Shown one piece after another: positions 8,448 to 17,053 of a stretch of DNA of 19,672 bases (its first letter is position 1; every line of letters begins with the position of its first letter). Source of the stretch: Bacteroidales bacterium (GTDB lineage: Bacteria; Bacteroidota; Bacteroidia; Bacteroidales; VadinHA17). Location of the stretch: positions 1 through 19,672 of the forward strand of contig JAITVX010000088.1 of the NCBI GenBank assembly GCA_031285575.1, in the 5' to 3' direction. Made by a program: the position numbers and the translations under genes. The notes beneath the pieces were generated by a model. The model was not told the origin of the DNA and ran no database searches. It saw only the letters and a program-made list of their open reading frames with translations.

Positions 8448-10880
8448 TCAAAATCGTACAACTATCCTGCTCATGAACGATGTTCCGGCCTGCGGGAAAT
8501 AATACGACCATGTATTTTCAACCCCGTCTTCATACCATGTTCCGCCGTAGGCGTTGCTTTCATACTTCTCGTTAAATATGTTGTTTACCATAAACTGCAG
8601 CTCAACATTATCTGTATGTTTTATCTTTGGTGTGAATGCAACCTGCAGGTTATTCACGAAATAGGGATCGATAGACCTTTCATCGCTCATTGTATTGTCG
8701 AAATATTGTTTGCCCACAAATTTACTGATAAAACTTAATTCAAGGTTCTTTGCCATGTGAAAAGAGAGCGTGTTATTAATAATAACGGATGGGGAATAGG
8801 CAATATCAACCGTTCCGAGCTTTTTGTTTTTATATTCCGAAGACCAGTCGGATGTGTTGCTGTCGGTGTAGTATTCCACATAGTCGAGTATTTTGTTGCG
8901 GCTTAGTGTCAGGTTCATATTCCAGTCCATAAACCTGAACGGTTTTACTCCTGCCGATATTTCCATGCCAATCCTGTAACTTCTGTCCACATTTGTTTTA
9001 ATTGAATACCCCACGTCGCTAAGTTCGCCTGTCGGAACAAGCTGGTTGCTGTAATACATGCCATACAGGTTTACCGATGCCAGGCTGTTTTCATTCCTCA
9101 GGTTATATCCAAGTTCGGCGTCATACAGTGTTTCCGGCTTTGGTGTGGCAGTGGCATCGCCCGCCGCTTCCTTAAAGTCGGTTCGCGTCGGTTCGCGATT
9201 AGCAACAGACAATGACAGCCACAGATCCTGATTCGCCGAAACTGAATGAAAAATACCGGCTTTGGGATTAAGGAAACTGTATCCATGCTGTTGCCCTATG
9301 TCTTTGAAATCATCGTCGAAGCCCCTCATCCTGTAACTTATGGTGCGATACTGAAGGTCGCCGAATACGCTTGTTGCACCGGTAAGCGACAGGTTTACCT
9401 TGCCATACAGGCTTGCTTCGCCTTTGCGCGAATCGTTGAAATACCACTGATAGTCCTTGGGGGTTAGTCCTGCTTCCTTCATCCATATTATTCTTCCGAA
9501 ATGGTCGCCAAGATACTGATTGGTTCCTCCGCCAATAATAGCTTCAAGATTATTCCTGTGATAGCGCAGCGAAAACACCATGCCGTAAAAATCATTATCC
9601 ATCCATTTCCTTTTCACAAGATCGGTTTCTGTAAGCGTTGGCAGTACCGGCAACAGCCCATAGTCGGAATAAGACTGGTCTTCACCGTACTCCTCATAAT
9701 ATCCGGAGCCGTCGGTATAATGCAGGGCTGTGTTTAATGTCATTGCATTCGAAAGTTTTCTGCTGTATATAAGGTGATAATGATTCTGAATATAGTTATC
9801 GCTTTCGTTGTTGTAATATTGCTTAGCACCTGCTTCGTCAGTGTATTCACCGGCAGGGTTGTACCGCCTGTCGGCATTAAGCGAGTCTTTGGGCAAGCCC
9901 CACCAGCCTATTCCAGTATGCTGTTCTCCCATAATAATATTTGCCTTCAGCAACGATTTTGCTGTTTTGTATGTTCCGCTCATGAACCACGATTTGTGTT
10001 TGGAGCCCGTGCGCATAACATATCCGTCGCTCGATATATCCGAATACCTCATCTGGAAGGCAAGCCTGTTGTTTATAAGGCCTGTTCCTGCCGAAACAAC
10101 GTTTTTGAAAGTATTGAACGAGCCTGCCGAAGAACTTATTTCGGCAAACGGTTTGTCGCCTGTGTTGGCTGTCTGCATGCTTATTGTGGCGCCAAAGGCT
10201 CCCGCTCCGTTCGACGATGTTCCTACGCCGCGCTGAACCTGTATATTGTCAACAGACGACGCAATATCGGGCAGGTCGATCCAGAAAACCTGCTGCGATT
10301 CGGCGTCGTTGAGCGGAATTCCGTCGATTGTAACATTAATTCGGTTGCCATCGGTTCCGCGTATCCTCAACCCTGTATATCCAATGCCGTTGCCCGATTC
10401 TGAAGTCTCGACAAAAGAAGGTGTAAGGCTTAACAGGTAAGGCAGATCGAATGCGGTATTCATTTTGCGAAGTTCCTCGGCCTTAACGGCGGTATATGCA
10501 AGCGGGGCAAGGCCGCCGGCCCGGGTAGCCACTACCGTAACTTCGTCGGTTAAATACCTCCTTACAGGCAGGGTTACATTTTTCACTGCGTCTTCCTGCC
10601 ATTCTACCGTTTCGCTGACAGTCTCGTAGCCGATAAACGAGTATGTTACAGTGTACGACGCTCCCTTTGCAAGCCCATAAACTGCATAGCTGCCGTCAAC
10701 GCCTGTTGAAGTTCCGATAAAGGTATTTTCAACTGCAACCGTTGCTCCGGGCAAAGGGTTTCCTTCGCTGTCGGTTACTTTTCCGCGTACAAAAGGCCTG
10801 TCTTGAAATGCACTGGCGTTTATTACACCATAAAAAAACATCAGTACAAGCCAGATAATTCTCTTTTTTTCCATCTGCAT
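8448..10880 (-). CDS. TonB-dependent outer-membrane receptor, predicted thiamine uptake (OMthi type)
   Basis: 810 residues. There is a signal peptide of ~24 residues (IIWLVLMFFYGVINASA). A carboxypeptidase-regulatory-like beta domain spans ~29-105 (FVRGKVTDSEGNPLPGATV, GSYAVYGL, SFIGYETV), followed by a TonB-box-like stretch DEVTVVATRAG (112-122). The plug domain contains GLRIRGTDGNRINVTIDGIP and RGVGTSSNGAGAFGATI. The rest is the 22-strand barrel, ending in the aromatic terminus SRIVVRF. A nearby second ATG (residue 3) could be the true start. The TPP riboswitch in its leader and the downstream pnuT and thiN genes indicate thiamine or a phosphorylated form as substrate; the substrate is not readable from the protein itself. 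Confidence 0.93.
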   Translation of the reverse strand: MQMEKKRIIWLVLMFFYGVINASAFQDRPFVRGKVTDSEGNPLPGATVAVENTFIGTSTGVDGSYAVYGLAKGASYTVTYSFIGYETVSETVEWQEDAVKNVTLPVRRYLTDEVTVVATRAGGLAPLAYTAVKAEELRKMNTAFDLPYLLSLTPSFVETSESGNGIGYTGLRIRGTDGNRINVTIDGIPLNDAESQQVFWIDLPDIASSVDNIQVQRGVGTSSNGAGAFGATISMQTANTGDKPFAEISSSAGSFNTFKNVVSAGTGLINNRLAFQMRYSDISSDGYVMRTGSKHKSWFMSGTYKTAKSLLKANIIMGEQHTGIGWWGLPKDSLNADRRYNPAGEYTDEAGAKQYYNNESDNYIQNHYHLIYSRKLSNAMTLNTALHYTDGSGYYEEYGEDQSYSDYGLLPVLPTLTETDLVKRKWMDNDFYGMVFSLRYHRNNLEAIIGGGTNQYLGDHFGRIIWMKEAGLTPKDYQWYFNDSRKGEASLYGKVNLSLTGATSVFGDLQYRTISYRMRGFDDDFKDIGQQHGYSFLNPKAGIFHSVSANQDLWLSLSVANREPTRTDFKEAAGDATATPKPETLYDAELGYNLRNENSLASVNLYGMYYSNQLVPTGELSDVGYSIKTNVDRSYRIGMEISAGVKPFRFMDWNMNLTLSRNKILDYVEYYTDSNTSDWSSEYKNKKLGTVDIAYSPSVIINNTLSFHMAKNLELSFISKFVGKQYFDNTMSDERSIDPYFVNNLQVAFTPKIKHTDNVELQFMVNNIFNEKYESNAYGGTWYEDGVENTWSYYFPQAGTSFMSRIVVRF

Positions 10881-10952
10881 AAAATTTAAGTTTTAAAAAT
10901 TAAACATTGTGCAAATGAGGTTGCTGTTTTTAACTGAATAGCATGATTTTTC

Positions 10953-11030
10953 ACTCTTCCCTACGCCGGTATTACCCGGATCAGGTATAAGGGTATAATC
11001 TCAGCCCGTAATATTAAGGCACCCCATCTG
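10953..11030 (-). promoter_or_regulatory. TPP riboswitch (THI element)
   Basis: Read on the minus strand, the canonical aptamer is complete: GGGGTGCC, then CTGAGA, then ACCTGATCCGGGTAATACC followed by GGCGTAGGGA. It lies about 72 nt before the receptor start codon. The remaining leader (10881-10952) is AT-rich with no clear intrinsic terminator. Control may therefore act on translation initiation, but I cannot decide the mechanism. Bound TPP should switch the uptake operon off. Confidence 0.97.
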
Positions 11031-11040
11031 TATTATGGCG

Positions 11041-11075
11041 CAAATATAGGCGAAATATTAAACTGAGGTGCTAAA
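11041..11075 (-). promoter_or_regulatory. Promoter for the thiamine operon
   Basis: On the minus strand TATATTTG (11048-11041) exactly matches the Bacteroidetes -7 box and is followed by GCGCC. It places transcription start just before the riboswitch. The -33 element is not obvious: a TTTA lies about 23 bp upstream. Confidence 0.55.
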
Positions 11076-11088
11076 CGCATCTAAATTT

Positions 11089-11120
11089 TTTAAATAATTA
11101 TCCGTAACGTTTAACTTTTG
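11089..11120 (+). promoter_or_regulatory. Possible rightward promoter leading into repeat array 2
   Basis: TTTA (11089-11092) lies 19 bp before TAACTTTTG (11112-11120), a one-base-longer version of TAnnTTTG, again followed by GCGCC as in the divergent thiamine promoter. If active it would transcribe the tandem array at 11261-11574. Confidence 0.3.
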
Positions 11121-11260
11121 CGCCAAAATGTCAGATGGAAAGCCCCATTTTCCGTTTTTCGCAACTTCGTAATCAGCGCGTAGAGCGAACCGAAACTCAT
11201 TTTATGGCTCGTTATAAAACATGGATTATTTTATTTCGTTTAAACAGTTTCTTGAAAGAG

Positions 11261-11574
11261 GTTTCTACATATATAGAAACTATTAAAAATACCTTGAAAA
11301 CAGTTTCTAATATATGCAGAAATCATGTTGCAGCGCTGCATGGTGGTTGCATCGACTGATGCAAGTATGCTGAAGTGCTTCGCGAAGGTTGCATCGATTA
11401 ATGCAAGTCTCCTGAACCACTTTGTGAAGGTTGCATCAACCGATGCAAGTCTCTTGAACCACTTCGTGAAGGTTGCATCGGCCGATGCAAGTCTCCTGAA
11501 CCACTTCGTGAAGGTTGCATCGACCGGTGCAAGTATGCTGAAGCGCTTCGCGAAGGTTGCATCAATTGATGCAA
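11261..11574. repeat. Tandem array 2: 42-bp units with two palindromes each
   Basis: Homogeneous units start at 11346, 11388, 11430, 11472, 11514 and 11556 (the last partial), exactly 42 bp apart. Each carries TTGCATC-N4-GATGCAA and then, about 30 bp on, a small palindrome CTTCG[CT]GAAG. Two copies of the first palindrome are perfect over 18 bp (11473-11490 and 11557-11574). Degenerate older-looking units precede them: GTTTCTA-N6-TAGAAAC at 11261-11280, TTTCT/AGAAA from 11304 (42 bp later), and TGCAGCGCTGCA at 11329-11340. No spacers as in CRISPR and no flanking gene for a repeat protein. A repetitive frame encoding 14-residue units (KVASTDASLLNHFV-like) is open from 11325 to 11585, but I treat it as a by-product of the period. 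This array accounts for most of the 640-bp gene-free region. Confidence 0.88.
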
Positions 11575-11601
11575 AAAAGCTGTAAAAGCCAGTTTTATGC
11601 G

Positions 11602-11631
11602 TTTGCCCTGTACAATGGCGCCATAAATTTG
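11602..11631 (+). promoter_or_regulatory. Promoter of the ferredoxin-like gene, with dyad in the spacer
   Basis: TTTG (11602-11605), an 18-bp spacer, then TAAATTTG (11624-11631): both Bacteroidetes promoter elements match exactly. The spacer ends in the palindrome TGGCGCCA (11616-11623) immediately before the -7 box, a position where a regulator could compete with RNA polymerase. The predicted leader is about 45 bases. Confidence 0.6.
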
Positions 11632-11683
11632 TTATTCTGAATAAAAATGCCTTTATTGCACAAAACTTTTAAACACTTGTATT

Positions 11684-12583
11684 ATGGTACGCGATATTTT
11701 AAAGATAGACGAAGCGCTTTGCACAGGCTGCGGCTTCTGCATACCTGTATGCCCCGAAGGAGCTTTAATGATAATAGACGGCAAGGTGAGGATGATAAGC
11801 GAATTGATGTGCGACGGGCTTGGAGGCTGCGTAAACAAGTGCCCGCACGGGGCAATGACTGTTGTACAGGTTGAGGCCGAACCGTATGACGAATCGGCAA
11901 CGATAGCGAAACTGAGCCGTCAGGGTAAAAATACGGTGCTTGCGCACCTTAAACACCTCAAGGAGCACGGCGAAACAATATACCTGCAGGAAGGCTTCGA
12001 ATGGCTGAAGCGCAACGGCGGCAAGGTTAAGTTCGACGCAGCTGCAGTAATAGCTGAAGTGAACAGCTACGAGGCTTTTTATGAAATAATGGGATCTTCG
12101 ATGCACACTTCGCCTGTCAGCAGCGGAGAACAGTGCGGTTCGGCCGATGTTGCCATTGAAAAGCCAGGTTCTGACAGCGTCGGCGAAACACCAGCCGCGC
12201 AGTCGTGGCTGAAAAACTGGCCAATACACATGAACCTTATTAACCCCAGCGCTGCCAGTTTCAGAAATTTCGGGATGCTGTTTGCAGCCGACTGTGTGGC
12301 GTTTGCGATGGGCGACTTTCATTCCAGGTATCTTAAAGGGAAATCGCTTGCCATTGCCTGCCCCAAGTTCGACAATTCGCAGGACGAATACATTGAAAAG
12401 CTTTCGCTGATGCTTGAAAAGTCGAATGTAAATTCCATAACTGTAATGATGATGGATGTTCCGTGCTGCGCAGGGTTGATACATATAGTAAAGCAGGCGG
12501 TACTGTGGTCGCAGAGGAAAATACCGATAAGAAAAATCACGGTATCCGTCAACGGCGAAGTTATAAAAGACGAACGTGAATAA
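11684..12583 (+). CDS. Ferredoxin-type Fe-S protein with C-terminal cysteine domain
   Basis: 299 residues, ATG at 11684. The N-terminus holds a standard cluster motif CTGCGFCIPVCPEGA (Cys 13, 16, 19, 23) and a second, altered motif CDGLGGCVNKCPHGA (Cys 43, 49, 53; C-x5-C-x3-CP), which lacks one of the usual four cysteines. A charged linker follows, then a variable region (~140-175) and a conserved C-terminal domain: FAADCVAFAMGDFH, LAIACPKFDN and DVPCCAGL. I recognise this layout from anaerobe proteins annotated as 4Fe-4S binding proteins of unknown electron partner. Predicted cytoplasmic redox protein. Monocistronic with its own promoter; it ends 8 bp from the convergent pdxB stop, with no terminator between. 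The exact function is unknown. Confidence 0.85.
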   Translation: MVRDILKIDEALCTGCGFCIPVCPEGALMIIDGKVRMISELMCDGLGGCVNKCPHGAMTVVQVEAEPYDESATIAKLSRQGKNTVLAHLKHLKEHGETIYLQEGFEWLKRNGGKVKFDAAAVIAEVNSYEAFYEIMGSSMHTSPVSSGEQCGSADVAIEKPGSDSVGETPAAQSWLKNWPIHMNLINPSAASFRNFGMLFAADCVAFAMGDFHSRYLKGKSLAIACPKFDNSQDEYIEKLSLMLEKSNVNSITVMMMDVPCCAGLIHIVKQAVLWSQRKIPIRKITVSVNGEVIKDERE

Positions 12584-12591
12584 ACAAACCG

Positions 12592-13728
12592 TCAAACGAC
12601 CGGCACCTGCACGTTAAACCCCAGCCCGAAGAGCGCTTTTTCAGCCGCTGCATTATGTCTGCGCAGCACTGCTGTGTATGCTGTAAACTCTCTGCGGCCG
12701 GCACAGGCGTCGCGTTGTGTTTCAAACGTTGCTGGCGAACGTTTCAGCCGCACGCTGTCGGTGGCAACATCGTATGAATGAAATACGGCCTCGCGTACTG
12801 TTTCGGCGGCAGCGCAACCTGCCGTTTCAATCTCTATCACCGGATGGCCGGGAGGCGGAACATCCTGCTTCAGTTCCGATGGCTCGATGTTGAAAAATCG
12901 CTGCAACGCATTCACAACCATCAGTGTACCGTTTGCCTTACCATCGGCCGAGTAGCCAGCTATGTGCGGAGTGGCAATAAAGGCGTTTTGCAGAAGCCAG
13001 GCGTCAACGTATGGCTCATTTTCCCATACGTCGAGAATTGCGCCGGCAATAATGCCACGTTCAAGCGCCTTTTTCAGCGCATTGGAGCACACAACCTCAC
13101 CACGCGATGTGTTTATAAGCCATGCCTTTTTCTTCCCGACTTTCCCGAATGTTCCGTCGTCGAACAGGTGAAATGTGGCATTAGCTCCCGACATCACGAG
13201 CGGAACATGCACCGTAATTATATCAGCCTGTTCAAGAACAGCCTCAAGCGGCTCGAAGCACATGGCAGCCTTGAGCTCAGCCTTCGGAGGATCGTTAATT
13301 ATAACATTCATGCCCAATGCTCTTGCAGCTTTCTCTACCTTCAAACCAACGTTTCCGGCACCTATAATACCTATTGTTTTACCTTCCAGTGTAATTTTTT
13401 TTTCTGCAGAAAGCCTCATCAGCGCCGACACAACATACTGACAAACTGACGATGAATTACATCCAGGTGCATTTGTCCATGCAATACCGTTCTGCTCGCA
13501 GTAAAGTGTATCTATATGGTCGAACCCTATTGTTGCCGACCCGATAAACCTTACAGCCGAACCTTTCAGCAGCGCCTCGTTGCACCTGGTGCGTGTGCGT
13601 ATGAGCAGAGCATCGGCGCCGGCTGCTGTTTCCCGTGTAATCATGTGTCCGGGAACATAGCAAACCTCCGCAAAAGGCTCAATAACCCCGCGAAGAAAAG
13701 GTATTTTATCGTCGGCTATAATCTTCAT
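12592..13728 (-). CDS. pdxB: Erythronate-4-phosphate dehydrogenase
   Basis: 378 residues, the length of PdxB rather than of plain D-2-hydroxyacid dehydrogenases. It oxidises 4-phospho-D-erythronate in the DXP-dependent pyridoxal 5'-phosphate route. The start MKIIADDKIPF and the SATIGFDHID segment are PdxB-like. The NAD site is GIIGAGNVGLKV (120-131) with Asp146. The catalytic set is Arg209 (in NTSRGEVV), Glu238 (in ENEP) and His255 (in TPHIAGYS). The C-terminal ~90 residues form the PdxB dimerisation extension. It is a single gene, convergent with the ferredoxin-like gene and downstream of its own weak promoter candidate. Confidence 0.93.
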   Translation of the reverse strand: MKIIADDKIPFLRGVIEPFAEVCYVPGHMITRETAAGADALLIRTRTRCNEALLKGSAVRFIGSATIGFDHIDTLYCEQNGIAWTNAPGCNSSSVCQYVVSALMRLSAEKKITLEGKTIGIIGAGNVGLKVEKAARALGMNVIINDPPKAELKAAMCFEPLEAVLEQADIITVHVPLVMSGANATFHLFDDGTFGKVGKKKAWLINTSRGEVVCSNALKKALERGIIAGAILDVWENEPYVDAWLLQNAFIATPHIAGYSADGKANGTLMVVNALQRFFNIEPSELKQDVPPPGHPVIEIETAGCAAAETVREAVFHSYDVATDSVRLKRSPATFETQRDACAGRREFTAYTAVLRRHNAAAEKALFGLGFNVQVPVV

Positions 13729-13740
13729 AAATATTTTCAG

Positions 13741-13771
13741 TGAAGATAACTATGATTTTCTGAACGGCAAC
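13741..13771 (-). promoter_or_regulatory. Weak promoter candidate for pdxB
   Basis: On the minus strand GTTG (13771-13768), a 19-bp spacer and TATCTTCA (13748-13741) approximate TTTG / TAnnTTTG. The leader would be only a few bases, which weakens the call. Confidence 0.3.
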
Positions 13772-13933
13772 ACATCCTGAAAAGATTATTTTCCGGGTGG
13801 TGCCGTAAAGAGTATGGCTTGTTTATGCATACTATATGTTGCCCCATGAGTTTTGTTACAAATTCAGATTAAACAAACATCCGTCTTTTTTCCGTCATTT
13901 CCCTCAGGGCGAAGCAAGCCATATACAGTGTTT

Positions 13934-16867
13934 TCACTTCACCAGCGCCTCGTACAGCACAACTGCCGGATGAAGCGCTTGCCGGCCGGTTCCGTCTTTG
14001 ATGTGATGACGGCAGCTTGTTCCGGGAGCCGAAATTATGGTTGTGCAGGGCGATTTTCTTATTTCCGGAAACAGCACAAGTTCGCCTATCGTGTTTGAAA
14101 GCGCGTAGTGCTCCTTTTCGTATCCGAACGAGCCGGCCATTCCGCAGCATCCCGACGCAATTTCCGTTACACGGTAGTTTACCGGTATCGACAGCGCCGT
14201 TTTTGTTGCCCGTGTCGAGCCAATAGCCTTCTGCTGGCAGTGGCCATGAAACAGTATTTCACGTTTCTCGAGCGTGAACATGCTGCGGTCGATGTTTCCG
14301 GCTTCAAACTCGCGTGCCAGAAACTCATCTATCATGAAAGCGTTTTTTGCAATTCGCGCCGCATCTTCCTGCAGGCCCGAGCCGGCAAGTTCGGGATATT
14401 CATCCCTGAAGCCGAGTATTGCCGATGGTTCCATGCCTATTAGCGGAACACTGTCGGTAATTATGCCTTTCAGCACAGCAATGTTGCGGCATATTATCTT
14501 CGACGCTTTCCTCACCATGCCCTTAGAGATGAATGTACGTGCGCTTACGGAATGGTTTACGGTTACGACCCTGTAATTTAATGCCGTGAGAAGTTTTATT
14601 GCAGCAATGCCGGCACCGGTATCGTTACAGTCGGTAAATTCATCAACAAACAGGCATACTGTTTTCACCGGAATCGGTGGATTAAGGCTATCGAGATTGT
14701 TTTTTATCCATTTCCGCAGCGTAGTTGTGTGCAGCAACGGTATCGAGCGGTTTTGTGCAAAGCCGGCAATACATTTGAAGACTCCCGACACTGTTTTGTT
14801 TTTGAGGAAGAAGTTGAACAGCTGCGGAAACAGCGAGCCGGCTCTGTTTATCGTCGATATGTGCGCTATGAGCAGTGTGCGGAGCGGAATGCCGTGCCTG
14901 TCGTACCAGTGCTGAAGAAATTCCGATTTTATTTTTGCAATATCGACTCCCGAAGGGCATTCAGACTTGCACCCCTTGCAGCCGGTGCACAGGTCGAGTA
15001 TCCGGTATATCTCTTTGTGGTTCCACGGGTCGTTTCCTGCCATGCCAAAGTATTCGCGCACTATGTTGGCTCTTGCCCGAGGACTTTTGTCTTCGTCGCC
15101 TGTGGCCATGAACACGGGGCACATTACTCCGCCTGTCTTTACCGATTTGCGGCAGTCGGCCGAGCCGTTGCACCGTTCTGCAGCCCGCAGTATGCCGCCG
15201 CTCGATGAAAAGTCGTATATTGTATCGGGCTGTTCCGGCTGCCTGCCCGGTTTGTAGCGCAGGCATGTGTTCATTGGCGGCGTATCGACAATTTTGCCGG
15301 GGTTGAGGATACATTCCGGGTCCCAGCATTTTTTTATTTCCTTCAGCAGACCATAATTGTGTTCTCCAATCATCAGAGGTATGAACTCGCCCCTCAGACG
15401 GCCGTCTCCATGTTCGCCGCTCAGCGAGCCTCTGTGTTTTTTTACAATCTGCGCCGTTTCAAAGCCTATTATTCTGAAAAGTTCAACATCGCTGCTGTCT
15501 TTAAGGTTGAGAATGGGACGCAGATGCAGCTCGCCCGAGCCTATGTGGGCATGGAACACGGCTTCGCGGCTGTGCGAGGCAAGCATTTTTTCAATGTCGT
15601 CCATGTAAACGGGAAGCTGCTCAACATTAACGGCCGTATCTTCAATAAGCGAAACGGGCTTGCTGTCGCCCTTCATGTTCGACAGTACGCCAAGACCGGC
15701 TTTCCGCAGTTCCCATACCTTTGAGATGTCGCCGCCCCTGATTACAGGCCAGGCGTAACCGAACGATGCTTCCTTCATGGCGGCTATAAGCGACGATGTT
15801 ACGCTGTCTATCTCTTCGTCGGTGTTGCGGGCAAATTCAACTATCAGCAGCGCTCCGGGAGAACCCTCAATGAAAAAGCGGTTGTTGCGCTGGCTCAGGC
15901 TGTCTCCGGTCAGCTCAAGAATCCTGTTGTCCATCATCTCAACAGCCGTTGGACTGAACTTCAGTGCCACAAGATTTGCCCTGAAAGCGTCGTTTCGCTC
16001 TTTCAGGTGAACACAAACCAGCGCCCGCGCCGGCGGCGGCAGCGGACAGAGGTTCAGTTTTATTTCCGTTACCACGGCAAGCGTGCCTTCGGAGCCTGCT
16101 ATCAGCTTGCAGAAATTGAATTTCTTGTTGGAAGAACTGTCGAAAACTTCCGAGTCGAGCAGAAGATCCAGGGCATATCCCGTATTGCGTCTTTTTATTG
16201 CCGGGTCGGGGTATTCCTTTTTTACTGTGTTGCGGTTTGCCGGGTCGGACAGTATGGCTGCAATATTCCTGTAAACTGCGCCTTCGAGACTGTTGAGCGT
16301 GCATTTTTCTTCAAATTCGCGTCTGTCGATGTCTTTGAATATGGCAGCAGTGCCGTCGGAAAGGAGCGCCCGGAGCTCAAGCATGTGGTCGCGCGTTGAG
16401 CCGTAAACAAGCGAATGCGAACCGCATGCGTTGTTGCCTACCATTCCGCCAATGTTGCACCTGCTGGAGGTTGATGTTTCGGGGCCGAAGAACAGTCCAT
16501 ATTCCCTGGCGCTCATGTTCAGTTCGTCGAGCACAACACCCGGCTCAACCCTTGCCCATTTTTCTTCCGGGTTTATTTCGAGTATTCTGTTCAGGTGTTT
16601 TGAAATATCAACAATTATTCCGCTGCCAACCACCTGCCCTGCAAGCGACGTTCCGGCCGCCCTTACTGTAACGCCAATCTCCTTTTTGCCTGCAAAGCGA
16701 AGTATTGCCTGTATGTCGTTTTCGTTTCTCGGAAATGTTACCGCCATTGGCGCTTCCCTGTATGCCGACGCATCGGTTGAATATATTGCAACCGTTACCG
16801 GGTCGTATTTCAATTCGCCGTCGATGCTGTTTGCCAGTTCTCGTAATTCTGATTCGTGTAGCTCCAT
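13934..16867 (-). CDS. Fused FAD-binding and Fe-S 2-hydroxyacid dehydrogenase (D-lactate/glycolate type)
   Basis: 977 residues, equivalent to a GlcD/Dld flavoprotein joined to a GlcF/LldE-like Fe-S subunit. FAD-binding motifs: RAAGTSLAGQ (69-78) and GGMVGNNACGSHSLVYGSTRDH-like glycine-rich segment (140-161), plus SEGTLAVVTEIKL. The oxidase C-terminal domain shows HAHIGSGELHLRP, SGEHGDGRLRGEF and the ending ILNPGKIVD. A di-cluster ferredoxin section follows: C-x5-C...MCPVF, then CTGCKGCKSECPSGVD. The cysteine-rich CCG-type end contains HGHCQQKA and SGCCGMAGSFG. It likely oxidises D-lactate or a related 2-hydroxyacid and passes electrons through the clusters to the quinone pool at the inner membrane; substrate choice cannot be read from sequence. 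Monocistronic; TAACTTGC on the minus strand (16900-16893) is a possible -7 box. Confidence 0.9.
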   Translation of the reverse strand: MELHESELRELANSIDGELKYDPVTVAIYSTDASAYREAPMAVTFPRNENDIQAILRFAGKKEIGVTVRAAGTSLAGQVVGSGIIVDISKHLNRILEINPEEKWARVEPGVVLDELNMSAREYGLFFGPETSTSSRCNIGGMVGNNACGSHSLVYGSTRDHMLELRALLSDGTAAIFKDIDRREFEEKCTLNSLEGAVYRNIAAILSDPANRNTVKKEYPDPAIKRRNTGYALDLLLDSEVFDSSSNKKFNFCKLIAGSEGTLAVVTEIKLNLCPLPPPARALVCVHLKERNDAFRANLVALKFSPTAVEMMDNRILELTGDSLSQRNNRFFIEGSPGALLIVEFARNTDEEIDSVTSSLIAAMKEASFGYAWPVIRGGDISKVWELRKAGLGVLSNMKGDSKPVSLIEDTAVNVEQLPVYMDDIEKMLASHSREAVFHAHIGSGELHLRPILNLKDSSDVELFRIIGFETAQIVKKHRGSLSGEHGDGRLRGEFIPLMIGEHNYGLLKEIKKCWDPECILNPGKIVDTPPMNTCLRYKPGRQPEQPDTIYDFSSSGGILRAAERCNGSADCRKSVKTGGVMCPVFMATGDEDKSPRARANIVREYFGMAGNDPWNHKEIYRILDLCTGCKGCKSECPSGVDIAKIKSEFLQHWYDRHGIPLRTLLIAHISTINRAGSLFPQLFNFFLKNKTVSGVFKCIAGFAQNRSIPLLHTTTLRKWIKNNLDSLNPPIPVKTVCLFVDEFTDCNDTGAGIAAIKLLTALNYRVVTVNHSVSARTFISKGMVRKASKIICRNIAVLKGIITDSVPLIGMEPSAILGFRDEYPELAGSGLQEDAARIAKNAFMIDEFLAREFEAGNIDRSMFTLEKREILFHGHCQQKAIGSTRATKTALSIPVNYRVTEIASGCCGMAGSFGYEKEHYALSNTIGELVLFPEIRKSPCTTIISAPGTSCRHHIKDGTGRQALHPAVVLYEALVK

Positions 16868-17053
16868 CCCTGATGCACTTTAAAAACAGGCCGCAAGTTA
16901 GAAAAATGATTAAATGTTTGGAAACCCTGTTTAAATTCACTCTGGAAAATAAAAAGATACGCATGAAACAGCATAATGTAAAACTATACTTTTACGTGTA
17001 CATATTTAAGCACCTCAACGCATACAACACCGCTGGCAATACTGTTAAAATCG

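Noticed and set aside
11325..11585. 86-residue frame of 14-residue repeats across array 2 as a repeat protein gene
   Set aside because: A 42-bp period keeps any stop-free frame open; the frame starts inside a degenerate unit, has no ribosome-binding context, and the dyads explain the conservation better than the peptide.
11684..16867. Ferredoxin-like gene, pdxB and FAD/Fe-S dehydrogenase as one functional operon
   Set aside because: The first is convergent to the other two, and 205 bp separate pdxB from the dehydrogenase; no shared pathway is evident.
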